From positions 22,998-86,997 of the forward strand of contig CAMATH010000014.1 in NCBI GenBank assembly GCA_945860955.1: 64,000 bases of DNA, in the 5' to 3' direction. Numbering within the stretch: position 1 is the stretch's first letter; each line of letters opens with the position of its first letter. Of the stretch, positions 39,952-48,877 are shown in pieces. The notes beneath the pieces were generated by a model that made no database searches, was not told where the DNA came from, and saw only the letters and a list, made by a program, of their open reading frames with translations. Source of the DNA: Planctomicrobium piriforme (GTDB lineage: Bacteria > Planctomycetota > Planctomycetia > Planctomycetales > Planctomycetaceae). The position numbers and the translations under genes are program-made.

Positions 39952-40649
39952 GCCGGCCGTTCACAGTGGCCAATTTCGCCATGTCGCTCGACGGGCGGAT
40001 CACGACGAAAGATCGCGCCACCCACGCGTTCGGCGGTCCGGAAGACCGGGATCTGATGGAGCGGTTGCGAGCGGAAGCCGACGCCGTGATCATCGGCGCC
40101 GGGACGGTACGCGACGAAAATCCACGGCTTCAGGTGACTTTACCCAAGTGGCGGAATCGACGAGCCGAGTTGGGGCTGTCCTCGCAACCGTGGCCGGTCG
40201 TCGTGAGCGGTTCGCTCGATTGTCCATTCGAGGATCGCGACTTGTTCAAAGCGGTCGACGTGCGGAAGTTCTTGTTCACCCGCGCCGGACATGATCCGGC
40301 ACGGCTTCGGAGACTCGGACACCTCGCCGAGGTCGTCACAGTTCCCCAGTGCGACCGCGGTTTGGATCTGTCCGCGGTGGTTGAGTCGTTGTCGGTCGCG
40401 GGGGTGCGGCATCTCCTCCTCGAGGGGGGAGGCGAGCTGAACTTCGCCATGTTGTCCGCAGGCCTGATCGACGAAATCTACGCGACCCTCTGTCCGTTGG
40501 TTTTTGGGGGTACCGCTCCGGGGAATTTCTCGGGTGGCGGATTCGTTGCGGGCGAAGTGGCGTCCCTGGAATTGCTCGATGTGCGACGCGGTGCCAATGA
40601 TCGCCTCTTCTTGCGTTATCGCTGTCTGAACAGTCTCCCGCGAAACTAA
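39948..40649 (+). CDS. RibD C-terminal-domain reductase (DHFR fold)
   Basis: The 233-residue product is a single RibD_C/dihydrofolate-reductase-fold domain: TVANFAMSLDGRITTKDRAT, DAVIIGAGTVRDENPRL, VRHLLLEGGGELNFAMLSAGLIDEI and LCPLVFGG. These enzymes use NAD(P)H to reduce pyrimidine or pterin intermediates. There is no deaminase domain, so it is not a full RibD. Translational coupling with folE2 suggests a pterin substrate, for example dihydrofolate, dihydroneopterin or dihydromethanopterin; the alternative is the riboflavin-pathway reductase step. The pathway link is inferred from position only. Confidence 0.85.
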   Translation: MSRPFTVANFAMSLDGRITTKDRATHAFGGPEDRDLMERLRAEADAVIIGAGTVRDENPRLQVTLPKWRNRRAELGLSSQPWPVVVSGSLDCPFEDRDLFKAVDVRKFLFTRAGHDPARLRRLGHLAEVVTVPQCDRGLDLSAVVESLSVAGVRHLLLEGGGELNFAMLSAGLIDEIYATLCPLVFGGTAPGNFSGGGFVAGEVASLELLDVRRGANDRLFLRYRCLNSLPRN

Positions 40650-40652
40650 ACG

Positions 40653-41462
40653 ATGTCCGCGCGCGTCTACATCAAGATCTGCGACAGCGGCTGGATCATC
40701 GAGAAGATGGCGCGGCAACTCGCCGAGCGGATTCCCGGGGTGGAATACGGGCTCGTCGATCGCTTCGACGTCCCGCTGAATTACTACATGCCGTACCTCA
40801 CGTATGCGACTCCCGGGCACCGAAGGGCGATGGGCTATTTCACTCACCAGGAGGCGGACGAGCAGCGGCACCAGTTGTTCGAACGGTCGGCGACACTGTT
40901 TGAACTGTGCGTCAGCCACTCAGTCCGCTATGCCGAGGTGTTGAAACGGCTCGGTGCGACCCGTGTCAGCGTCATCTCACCCGGTGTCGATCTCGGGACA
41001 TTCACTCCCGAGATTCGAATCGGCATTGTCGGGCGGACGTATGACTCGGGACGTAAGGGAGAACATCTGCTCGCCCAGATGCTCGACATTCCCCATATCC
41101 GCTGGACCTGCACCGGCACCGGTTGGCCGATCGAGTCGACCCGCTTGTCGGATGCGGAAATGCCCGCGTTTTACCGGTCGATGGATTACATCCTGGTGAC
41201 CTCATTGATCGAGGGGGGGCCGATGTGCGTCGCCGAGGCGCTGGCCTGTGGAACCGAGGTCATCGCTCCCGATGTCGGTTGGGTACCCGAATTCCCCCAC
41301 ATTCCGTATGAGACCGGGAATGCCGAATCATTGCGGAACGTGCTGCTGAGCGTCGTCCAGCGTCGGCTCGATCTCCGCGCGTCGGTTCTTTCGCGGACCT
41401 GGGATCACTGGGTCACGGCACATGCGGAGTTGTTCGACCGACTCTTATCCCATCCGGAGTGA
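40653..41462 (+). CDS. Short GT4-like glycosyltransferase
   Basis: The 269-residue product contains a GT-B C-terminal half: VISPGVDLGTFTPEIRIGIVGRTYDSGRKG, YILVTSLIEGGPMCVAEALACGTEVIAPDVGWVPE. The latter carries the ExGGPxCVxEA donor-site motif. The N-terminal half is much shorter than in most GT4 enzymes (about 110 residues). It starts 3 nt after the reductase gene stop and is followed directly by a second glycosyltransferase, so it seems to be in the same operon. Substrate unknown. Confidence 0.8.
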   Translation: MSARVYIKICDSGWIIEKMARQLAERIPGVEYGLVDRFDVPLNYYMPYLTYATPGHRRAMGYFTHQEADEQRHQLFERSATLFELCVSHSVRYAEVLKRLGATRVSVISPGVDLGTFTPEIRIGIVGRTYDSGRKGEHLLAQMLDIPHIRWTCTGTGWPIESTRLSDAEMPAFYRSMDYILVTSLIEGGPMCVAEALACGTEVIAPDVGWVPEFPHIPYETGNAESLRNVLLSVVQRRLDLRASVLSRTWDHWVTAHAELFDRLLSHPE

Positions 41463-41467
41463 TACGC

Positions 41468-42886
41468 ATGAAAATCGTGATGGCGACGATCAACCCGCTG
41501 TTTGACTCGCAGGTGATCGGCGGTTCGGCGAAGCACCTGCGGGCGGTCGCCGAACACTTGGGGAATCTGGGGCACACGGTCGAAGTCCTGTGTACCCGGC
41601 GTGAGGGACAGCCTTCGGTCATGAGCTGGCATCCCCGGGTGAATGTCTATCCGGCGTTTGTCTTCAAGCAACCGTTCCCGCTTCCGTACGACGTGCCGGC
41701 GTTTCAATTCGCCGACAATATCCAGGAACTGGTGCGGCACCTGCAAGGGGCCGATCGGCTCTATCTGCATGATGGGGAGTTTCTGTTCCCGCCGGTCTGT
41801 CACGCGATTCCCAGCGTGGTGTCGCTTCGCGATTGTGTCTATCCCGAAACGATGCTGGGGAGTTTTCTGTTTCAGGCCGACCGTATGATCGTGCTGAACG
41901 ATTACTGCAAGAAGTCGCTGCTGTCGACGGCGGGTCGATTTCTGGCCGACCTGCCGGCACGGGTCGATGTGATCCACAACGGTTTTGACTGGGATTACTT
42001 TTCGCCCACTCGTCCCTCGAAAGCCATCCTGCAACTCTTGGGGGTCGATCCCAATCGACAAACGGTGATCTTGCATCCGCATCGGCCGGAGACTTCCAAA
42101 GGCTTGCGGCAGACGATCGAAGTCGTGGACAGGTTGATCCACCAGCACAAACTCACGCACGTCAAGGTGCTGGTGCCGAAGTGGTTCGATTCCGACGACA
42201 CTCCGGAAGTGGTCGCCTACATGCGGTCGATCGAGCAGGACCTCGGGCGGCGCGGGCTGAAAGAGGTGTTCGTATTCCACGACTGGTTACCGCTCGACAT
42301 GATGCCCGAGTATTACTCGCTGGGGCATGTGACACTGGTTCTAGGGAGCTTCGTCGAGGCGTTTGGGAATTCCGCGTATGAGTCGCTGGGATGCGGCACA
42401 CCGGCGATCGTCTCCCGAGTGAGCAGCAACCGCGATCTGCTGCCCGACAATCTCCTGCGGAAGGTTCATTTCAACGATCACGACACGGCGGCCTCACTGG
42501 CGGCCGAGGTGATCAAAAAACGGATCCGGACGTCGCCGGAAACTCAGGAGTATCTGGAAGAACACTACGGTGTCGACAATCAATGTGAGGCGTACGCGCG
42601 TGTGATCCTGAACGCGAAGAAAGCGCCGCCGATGACGTACCGTTTGACCCCGCACTCCCACGCGACCCGGTACGCGCTCGCTCCGTGGTGTTACACTTGG
42701 GACGACAAGGTCTACCACGATTTTAGGGCGGCTCATACTACTGACGCGGAACTGGTCCGATACGTGAAAGAGTTTCCTGAGGGGACGACATGGGACGAAG
42801 CCGGGGCGCGCGGCTTCTCCAAGGATCATTTGAAACTGCGACTTCGCGAGGGGTTTCTGGCACCGGTTGACGTCGAGGGAGGATGA
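41468..42886 (+). CDS. GT4 family glycosyltransferase
   Basis: The 472-residue product has a full GT-B fold: MKIVMATINPLFDSQVIGGSAKHLRAVAEHL (N-terminal Gly-rich loop), VDVIHNGFDWDYFSP, ILHPHRPETSKGLRQTIEVV and LVLGSFVEAFGNSAYESLGCGTPAIVS (ExFGNxxYE donor motif). It has no membrane segment. About 95 residues after the fold contain an extra domain (YALAPWCYTWDDKVYHDF), origin unknown. GGAG at 41456-41459 favours the ATG at 41468 over the overlapping GTG at 41459. The last codons lie within an intergenic repeat element that recurs 240 bp downstream. Confidence 0.85.
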   Translation: MKIVMATINPLFDSQVIGGSAKHLRAVAEHLGNLGHTVEVLCTRREGQPSVMSWHPRVNVYPAFVFKQPFPLPYDVPAFQFADNIQELVRHLQGADRLYLHDGEFLFPPVCHAIPSVVSLRDCVYPETMLGSFLFQADRMIVLNDYCKKSLLSTAGRFLADLPARVDVIHNGFDWDYFSPTRPSKAILQLLGVDPNRQTVILHPHRPETSKGLRQTIEVVDRLIHQHKLTHVKVLVPKWFDSDDTPEVVAYMRSIEQDLGRRGLKEVFVFHDWLPLDMMPEYYSLGHVTLVLGSFVEAFGNSAYESLGCGTPAIVSRVSSNRDLLPDNLLRKVHFNDHDTAASLAAEVIKKRIRTSPETQEYLEEHYGVDNQCEAYARVILNAKKAPPMTYRLTPHSHATRYALAPWCYTWDDKVYHDFRAAHTTDAELVRYVKEFPEGTTWDEAGARGFSKDHLKLRLREGFLAPVDVEGG

Positions 42887-43162
42887 AGGAAAGGCGGGGA
42901 CAAAGGCCCCGCGCTCCAGGGACTTGGAGTGCGTGGAACTTGTTCCCGTTTTGCGTTCTTTCGAAGTTCATCTGTCGGCAGGCACGCGAGAGGTGGTTTG
43001 TCGCTGGGCGATTCCAACTTGACCAAGTCATACCGCCCTGTGTGGAACGGATTCCTTCCCGCCGAAAGCCAAACCGGCAACCGGCAGGCAGGAGGCCTGT
43101 TGTGCCGGTTGGGGGTCGAGGGAGGATGAAGGTAAGGCGGGGACAAGGCCCCGCACTCCAGG
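42861..43162. repeat. Direct repeat pair carrying a GC-rich palindrome
   Basis: Copy 1 (42861-42920) and copy 2 (43103-43162) are about 60 bp each and 242 bp apart. They share CCGGTTG, GTCGAGGGAGGATGAAGG and the palindrome GCGGGG-acaagg-CCCCGC followed by CTCCAGGG. Copy 1 overlaps the end of the glycosyltransferase gene, including its stop. The same palindromic unit, on the other strand, recurs at 63183-63237 and 63764-63830. No gene is supported between 42887 and 43171. Confidence 0.72.
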
Positions 43163-43171
43163 GCGCAGTGG

Positions 43172-44668
43172 TTACCGTCGTTGAAACAAATCGGCCTGCG
43201 GGTGGAACGGCACGTTCGTGTCCAAGGGGAACATCGGGCGGGCGCACCGGGTGTGACCGAGTCCCCGCACGTTGGCGCTGGTGGAACCGGGCGCGTCGAC
43301 GTTGATCAGTTTCGCGCACCAGTCAGCGAACATGTGGTGTTCACAATGCGGCGACTTAACCACAACCAGATCGAATCGTTTCGGATCCTGTCCATGCGCG
43401 TAGAACCATGAGCGATCAAACAGGCTGACCGGCCGAGTACCGACGACCAGGGTTAGATTGTTCGACTCCAGAACGGCGGTCTCGCCCGAAAACCACGGCC
43501 AGCCAAACGACTCGCTGCGGAAATTCCCATCCGACAGCATGCGCACGCGGCATTCCAGCGGCAAAGGCTGGAACCGACCGGAATCGACAGCTCCGCCGAC
43601 GGTGGTTTGAATGGTCGCCCCCACTCCGGCGCGAAAGGCGGCTTGAACCGTCGCCGGATCGACAATCGGAGCCAGCACCCGGCCCGAGTAGTTCTGTCGG
43701 ACGAGTTCACGCAGAATCGCGTTACTGTCACCCGAGGCCCCGGAGCTGGTGGCGTCGGCGGCGTCCATGAAAATCACGGTTCCCGTTTTGATCGCCGCGG
43801 CCTGCCGAACGCTCTCTTCCAGGCTCGTGAGCGGCACCTGCATCTTTTCGTGGTTCTTCCAGAACCGGTTCGCGAGTTCGATGGCGAGTCGCTGCGCCTC
43901 GTCGGCGTCGCCGTCGTAAACGACAAAACTGTTCGTGCGAAGTTCCGGCACGTCGGTGAAGGGATTTCCCCACATGACGGCGGCGGAGAGTCCCTGGGGG
44001 GTGGCTTCGATTTCTTTCGCAAGGTCGATGCACTGCCGGATCGCGCCGGTTTCGGTGATGAGTTCATCTCCCCGAACCAGGGCGGGGATTTTCACACGCG
44101 CAGTCACCGGCCGCACTTCGCCACGGACAATCCGCAGCAGCAACCGGGCGGCTCGAACCCCGGTTTCAAAAAAGTCAACGTGCGGATAGGTGTGAAAGGC
44201 GACGACCGCGTCGCTGTGTTCCAACATGCGGTCGGTGAGAATTCCGTGCAGGTCCAGGGAGATCACGATTGGAATCCGCTCCCCCAGAATCTTCCGGGCT
44301 TCCCGCAGGAAGTACCCTTCCGGATCGAGTTCGTTCGCCGCCTGCATCGCGCCGTGCAGTGAAAAATACGCCGCATCGACCGGGCCGGCGTTGGCGATAT
44401 CGGTCAGCAGTTCCCCCGCGAGTCGGGTGAAACCGTCGGCGGTCAGGATTCCCCCCGAAGTATTCGCGCTGGCACCGAACGTGGGAACGAGTTCCATACC
44501 CGGTGTCGCATCGAACACGCTGAGCGCACCGCCGACCTCTTCTCTCACACCACGATGGTGCGCGAGCAGTCGCTCACCCCGAACAATCCGGAAGTCGGCA
44601 TAATGGCTGCTGGCCGGATTGAACGAGGAGACTTCCTGTTTGCACTCGGCGATGAGGATGCGGGGCAT
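43172..44668 (-). CDS. M81 family metallopeptidase (MlrC-like)
   Basis: The 498-residue product begins MPRILIAECKQEVSSFNP, as in MlrC, the peptidase that degrades linearised microcystin fragments. Family motifs include DAAYFSLHGAM, IVISLDLHGILTDRM, VAFHTYPHVDFFETG (probable metal ligands) and the C-terminal FMDAADATSSGASGDSNAIL and VVVKSPHCEHHMFADW. It has no signal peptide, so it is cytoplasmic. Homologues are widespread and rarely linked to microcystin, so the real substrate is unknown. It stands alone, and its end abuts a repeat region. Confidence 0.88.
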   Translation of the reverse strand: MPRILIAECKQEVSSFNPASSHYADFRIVRGERLLAHHRGVREEVGGALSVFDATPGMELVPTFGASANTSGGILTADGFTRLAGELLTDIANAGPVDAAYFSLHGAMQAANELDPEGYFLREARKILGERIPIVISLDLHGILTDRMLEHSDAVVAFHTYPHVDFFETGVRAARLLLRIVRGEVRPVTARVKIPALVRGDELITETGAIRQCIDLAKEIEATPQGLSAAVMWGNPFTDVPELRTNSFVVYDGDADEAQRLAIELANRFWKNHEKMQVPLTSLEESVRQAAAIKTGTVIFMDAADATSSGASGDSNAILRELVRQNYSGRVLAPIVDPATVQAAFRAGVGATIQTTVGGAVDSGRFQPLPLECRVRMLSDGNFRSESFGWPWFSGETAVLESNNLTLVVGTRPVSLFDRSWFYAHGQDPKRFDLVVVKSPHCEHHMFADWCAKLINVDAPGSTSANVRGLGHTRCARPMFPLDTNVPFHPQADLFQRR

Positions 44669-44783
44669 GGCGGCGGGGGCGCTCGGGTTGGAGAGGGGGG
44701 GGACTCGCCTTAGTCTATACCCTGCGCCAGGTTCTCTGCGATGTTGCGCCAGGACACGCGAAATGGTGTGGTGTCGCGCGGGT

Positions 44784-47700
44784 TCAGGGGGCTGATGCCC
44801 CCCGCTCGCCTGCGGGGGTAATCACCAGATCGTCGCGCGATTCGGTGAGGTCAAACTCAAAGAGGAGATCGGACCCTGTGGGATCGCGCCGGCCGTACGT
44901 GTGCGACACACCATCCTTGCGCTTTTGGAAGTTCGCGATGATCCGCAACTTGCCCGGGCTCAACCCCTTCAGGATAAACGCTCTGCGTGTCACCGGGGGG
45001 GCTTTCGGGGCGTTGGGAATTTTGGGGAGCGGAACCAACTCGAGCCTCTGGGAAACCGCGTACAGCCAGGTCGCCTGCGGATTGTCGGACGTTTGCTCGA
45101 ACGGTTGGTCCCACTCAGCGGCGAAATGCTCGATCTCTTCAGGGGTGCCGCGAATTTCGCCACGAACCTCCAGGTAGGGCCCCACCACCATATCGCCGGC
45201 ATCCTCCCCCGCGCGGATTGGTCCCACAAAGCGCGGTGCCAGTTCGGGCGATTCGACGTAGAAGTAATACAGCGCGTCACCCAGGTCGGGATACTGCGGA
45301 ATCACCTTTTGCAAAGTGTCCAAGACCACCGTCCCGTCCTCACCCGAGATTCCCCAGACCGGTCCCGCTTTGCCATCCATGGGGACTGGTCCACTCCCGG
45401 CGTCGGCGCACGTCTTGTTGAAATACCGCACGGCCGCTCCCGCGATCGGCTTCCCCTGCGAAATCAACCGAAACCGCGCGGGAAGGGCAGCCTTCAACTC
45501 GATTTGTCGAACCTCATCGCGTTTCAGGGTCAGGTCATTGAGGAAGGTTTCTTCGTACCCGCTGGCACGCACCGTCAGCGTGAGTGGCTTGGGTGGGCAA
45601 TCGGGAATCTCCAGTACCCCATCGGTAAACTCCCCCACTGCGAGGTTCTTGCGGGAACTCGAAGAGCGAATCTGAAACACGCCTCCCTGAACCTTTTTGC
45701 CCTCGGGGTCCACAAATTCGATTTTCCCGGTGAACAGTTTCCGCCGGGCCGCCTCGTCGTCGGCCGGCGTGCGGTCGCGCAATTCGAACGGGGTTTCACC
45801 TGTGACCAAATCCCCCTTCCAATCGTTCTTCGTGGGGAGTGTGACATTGCCCTCTTCGTCCCGCTGCTGGATGCTGCCAATTCGGATGGTGTACGCCGCA
45901 GTGTATTTGCCGGCATGTCCGATGAACGACTGCCCAACCGGATGTTCGAAATCTTCCAAGGCCTCTTTGCTGGAGGCCATTGCCAGAGTCGAAGCACTGA
46001 GGTCGGCGACGTCTCCCGGCTTCAGTGTCCACCGCACCATCGTGGGCCAGCCGCTGTACCAGGTTCCGGCGACCTGAACAATCTGGTCGTCTTCCGTTTT
46101 GACGGCCACCTTGTCCTCCTGCCGCCACGTTTCGCTCACCAGTGTGATCGTCTCGTCACTGACGTTTTTCAAATGCAGCACGACGTTCAACGTGGAATTG
46201 AGGGGAATCGTTTCGTCGGCTTTGTCCGCGCCGCGCGGCGGTCCATCGGGGTCGTCTTCGGAATGCCTTCGTCGAAATTCGACAGCGGCCCGCAGCCCAT
46301 CCTGTTCTTCTCCCCAGACAAGTTCTTTAGGCTGCGCCGCCAGCGGATCGGGACGGACTTCGAATGGAACCTGGTTCGAAACGACCGCCCCGCCCCAGGC
46401 AGCCGCGTTCGCCGAGTCGGGCCAGTGCTTGACGATCAACTCCCGTTCCTTTGGCTTGAGTCCAACATACCGCACACTGGCCCGGTAGGCACCCGGTGCG
46501 AGGTTGTGATTCATCGGGGCACCCAACCGCGAAGGACGGAGCGCGATCCGCAGCAGCTCTCCCGGTTCGACGACATGTGTCGACGCACCGTGCGTGTGCA
46601 ATCCATCGCTCACATAGACCCGCTGAGTCCGGGGAATCGCTACGCCTTTCGCGTCGGTGAATCGAAACTCAAACAGGTGCGGTCCGAAGAACGAGGTCGC
46701 CAGCTTGCCCTTGGCACCCGCGTACGACTCGCCATACCGCACCCCCAGCAACGTGATTGGTTTCTCGCTGACATTCTTGAGTTCGACGACGAATGTGACG
46801 TCGTCCCCGGTCGCGAATTGCTGAACGCTCTGGCTCACATCCGGAGATTCATCGTCCGTCGTCGGCGAGAGGGCGACCAGTCGGGAGACCAGTCCGTCGA
46901 CAGCTTCTCCCCACTCCACCGCCTCTTCAACCGTACGCTCCCCGTCGGCATCGTCGGCAACCGCAGTGTTGATATGGGTTGACTTAAAGACCGCCAACGC
47001 CAGCAAACTGGCGGCCGTCGCGGCGACAATCCACCAAGCCGACCGGTTGGCGTCCGGCGTGGGCAGTCCCACAAGCCGGCGCACCCGTGCCAGCAGCGGA
47101 CGTCCCGCAGCGGTCAGAGCCAGTTGAGAACCGACGCCGCGCAGTTCTTCCATCGTCGCCAGAGCCCGGGCATATTCCAGGCGATCACCACAAGCCGCGA
47201 CCGCGATGTCGTCGCAGCAGACCTCCCGTTCCGCCCGGATCACCCGCGAGACCCACCAGACCGCGGGATGGTAGAACAGCACAGTTTCAATCGCGGTCTG
47301 GACCAGATTGACCGCGTAGTCGTGACGGCGGATATGCGCGAGCTCGTGGGCCAGGAGTGATTCGAGTTGCCGACGCGAAAGCCCTGTCAACGCGCTGACG
47401 GGGAGCAGCACCACAGGTCGCAACCAGCCGATCACCGTCGGGACTTCGACCAGTGTTGACTCCAGCATTCGGACCGGCCGCGACACTGCGATGCGCGTCG
47501 CGAGTTCCTCCAGTCGCTTCTGCCATTCTGATTCGATAGTCCGGGTTCCGCGATGTCGCAACCGCCGCATCGCGCACCAGGCGGCACACAACCGTGTGGA
47601 CAACAGCGCGACGCCGACCAACCAGACCGCGACGATCCACGGCAGCAGCGAACGAACAAGCGGAATGCTGTACGCGAGAAGTGACGGCACGGCCGCTGGT

Positions 47701-48116
47701 TCGACGCGTTTCTGGTTCGGAATCGGCGTGCGATCGTCAATTGGCGTTACGGAAGCCGGGAAATTCGTCGCGGCGATCCCCGACTCTCGACTCGCGGGCG
47801 TGAGGAATTCCGCAGGAACCGCGATCGGTTCCGCGAGTCCCGTGTCCGCGTCGCGGGAGGCCGTTGCACCAATCGGACGCGTCGACTCGGTTCGCACAAC
47901 CGTCAACGCGAGGCTGGCGGCCATCAGCACGAGAGCCGAGCAGCCTGCGACATACCGCGCGTTGGGGGAATTGGCACGCAGCCAGTACAGCACGGCGGCC
48001 AGGAGGCACGCGATCGCCATCCCCTGCCACAGGAATTGGACCAGTGACCAGCCAACCGATTCTGTCAGTGGGTGGGCGAGCAGCGTGGCGAGAGGGCGCA
48101 ATAGATCGGCGGTCAT
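44784..48116 (-). CDS. BlaR1-like M56 membrane metallopeptidase sensor with extra extracellular domains
   Basis: The 1110-residue product has several N-terminal membrane helices (for example IACLLAAVLYWL, AGCSALVLMAASLALTV, WIVAVWLVGVALLST) and the M56 zinc protease site LLAHELAHIRRHDYAVN with the downstream EREVCCDDIAV. A membrane helix near ASLLALAVFKS leads to a 730-residue outer part. That part has no penicillin-binding domain. It has two similar modules (starting VEWGEAVDGLVSRL and LVWGEEQDGLRAAV, each with LKNVSxxxITL), then carboxypeptidase-regulatory-like beta domains. The gene overlaps the BlaI-like repressor gene by 4 nt (ATGA). Signal sensing leading to BlaI cleavage is inferred; the ligand is unlikely to be a beta-lactam. 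Confidence 0.88.
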   Translation of the reverse strand: MTADLLRPLATLLAHPLTESVGWSLVQFLWQGMAIACLLAAVLYWLRANSPNARYVAGCSALVLMAASLALTVVRTESTRPIGATASRDADTGLAEPIAVPAEFLTPASRESGIAATNFPASVTPIDDRTPIPNQKRVEPAAVPSLLAYSIPLVRSLLPWIVAVWLVGVALLSTRLCAAWCAMRRLRHRGTRTIESEWQKRLEELATRIAVSRPVRMLESTLVEVPTVIGWLRPVVLLPVSALTGLSRRQLESLLAHELAHIRRHDYAVNLVQTAIETVLFYHPAVWWVSRVIRAEREVCCDDIAVAACGDRLEYARALATMEELRGVGSQLALTAAGRPLLARVRRLVGLPTPDANRSAWWIVAATAASLLALAVFKSTHINTAVADDADGERTVEEAVEWGEAVDGLVSRLVALSPTTDDESPDVSQSVQQFATGDDVTFVVELKNVSEKPITLLGVRYGESYAGAKGKLATSFFGPHLFEFRFTDAKGVAIPRTQRVYVSDGLHTHGASTHVVEPGELLRIALRPSRLGAPMNHNLAPGAYRASVRYVGLKPKERELIVKHWPDSANAAAWGGAVVSNQVPFEVRPDPLAAQPKELVWGEEQDGLRAAVEFRRRHSEDDPDGPPRGADKADETIPLNSTLNVVLHLKNVSDETITLVSETWRQEDKVAVKTEDDQIVQVAGTWYSGWPTMVRWTLKPGDVADLSASTLAMASSKEALEDFEHPVGQSFIGHAGKYTAAYTIRIGSIQQRDEEGNVTLPTKNDWKGDLVTGETPFELRDRTPADDEAARRKLFTGKIEFVDPEGKKVQGGVFQIRSSSSRKNLAVGEFTDGVLEIPDCPPKPLTLTVRASGYEETFLNDLTLKRDEVRQIELKAALPARFRLISQGKPIAGAAVRYFNKTCADAGSGPVPMDGKAGPVWGISGEDGTVVLDTLQKVIPQYPDLGDALYYFYVESPELAPRFVGPIRAGEDAGDMVVGPYLEVRGEIRGTPEEIEHFAAEWDQPFEQTSDNPQATWLYAVSQRLELVPLPKIPNAPKAPPVTRRAFILKGLSPGKLRIIANFQKRKDGVSHTYGRRDPTGSDLLFEFDLTESRDDLVITPAGERGASAP

Positions 48117-48505
48117 GTTCCACCCGGGGTGTCGAGTTGATCGAGAAGGCGACGGATCTCGGCGAGTTCTTCGCGACTGGCTCGAGTCGAGGAGAGCGCC
48201 TGCATGACGAGTTTTTGTGCGGAACCGCCGAAGGCTTTGTCGAGCAGATCAGCGACCAGATGTTTCTGGGTGACCTCGGCGGGAACGCTGGGTGAATAGA
48301 CGTGACTCTTGGCCGATTCGTTCCGCACGACCAGTCCTTTTTCGGACATGATCTGCAGCAGCTTCAGCGCGGTCGTATAACCGGTTCCGCGCTCGGCCGC
48401 GAGCGCTTCGGTCACTTCGCGCACGGTGCTGGGACCACGGTCCCATAGCACCCGCAAAATGGCGAGTTCGGCTTCGGTCGGTTTGAGTGGCTCGGGGGGA
48501 GGCAT
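48113..48505 (-). CDS. BlaI/MecI-family transcriptional repressor
   Basis: The 130-residue product is a winged-helix repressor: PTEAELAILRVLWDRGPSTVREVTEAL, GTGYTTALKLLQIMSEKGLVVR, then the dimerisation region HLVADLLDKAFGGSAQKLVMQALSS. BlaI proteins are inactivated by cleavage when a partner BlaR1 senses its signal; the partner gene overlaps downstream. The chosen start, MPPPEPLKPTEAELA, matches the family N-terminus. Two dyads upstream at 48553-48593 are candidate operators, implying autoregulation. Confidence 0.9.
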   Translation of the reverse strand: MPPPEPLKPTEAELAILRVLWDRGPSTVREVTEALAAERGTGYTTALKLLQIMSEKGLVVRNESAKSHVYSPSVPAEVTQKHLVADLLDKAFGGSAQKLVMQALSSTRASREELAEIRRLLDQLDTPGGT

Positions 48506-48552
48506 ACAAAGCGCAGTGTGGACTGGTCGGGAAAACAACGGCGAGAATTAGT

Positions 48553-48593
48553 CTACGACACTCTTCGTAGACTGTCAACGAAGTATTTCGTAG
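48553..48593 (-). promoter_or_regulatory. Candidate BlaI operator pair
   Basis: CTACGA-cactct-TCGTAG (48553-48570) is a perfect dyad, and ACGAA-gtat-TTCGT (48578-48591) is a second one using the same ACGA/TCGT half-sites. They are 48 and 73 bp upstream of the blaI-like start, where a repressor would block transcription. Known BlaI sites are also short interrupted dyads, though usually built on TACA/TGTA. Confidence 0.55.
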
Positions 48594-48877
48594 ATTTGTC
48601 GTGGCCGTTGAAAACCGCGGCCGAATGGGGTTCTGAATTGACCGGCTCAAGGGTGCAGGCGGTTGAAGAGAACCGATCCCATACTCTATCTGGGTCAGCC
48701 GGAATGAGTCGGTCGGCAAATGTCTCGGAATTGGCTGCGGGCTTCTCTCTGCCCGTGCTGCCCCCGGTTCGCGTGGCCCGATCGCACCGCTGGATTGGCA
48801 TCCCCGCGTCCGGTCCGTTATCGTCTGGCCGGTTGAGGGTTGCCCGAATTCCTCCTTTGAGTTGAGAGCGAGAGAAC
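48594..48877. other. Remaining divergent intergenic sequence
   Basis: Nothing recognisable beyond the expected promoter of the downstream SGNH gene, which has a GAGAGCGAGAG purine-rich ribosome-binding region just before its ATG. Confidence 0.35.

Noticed and set aside
43172..44668. Assigning a microcystin-degradation role to the M81 peptidase
   Set aside because: No mlrA/B/D neighbours; M81 proteins are widespread with unknown substrates.
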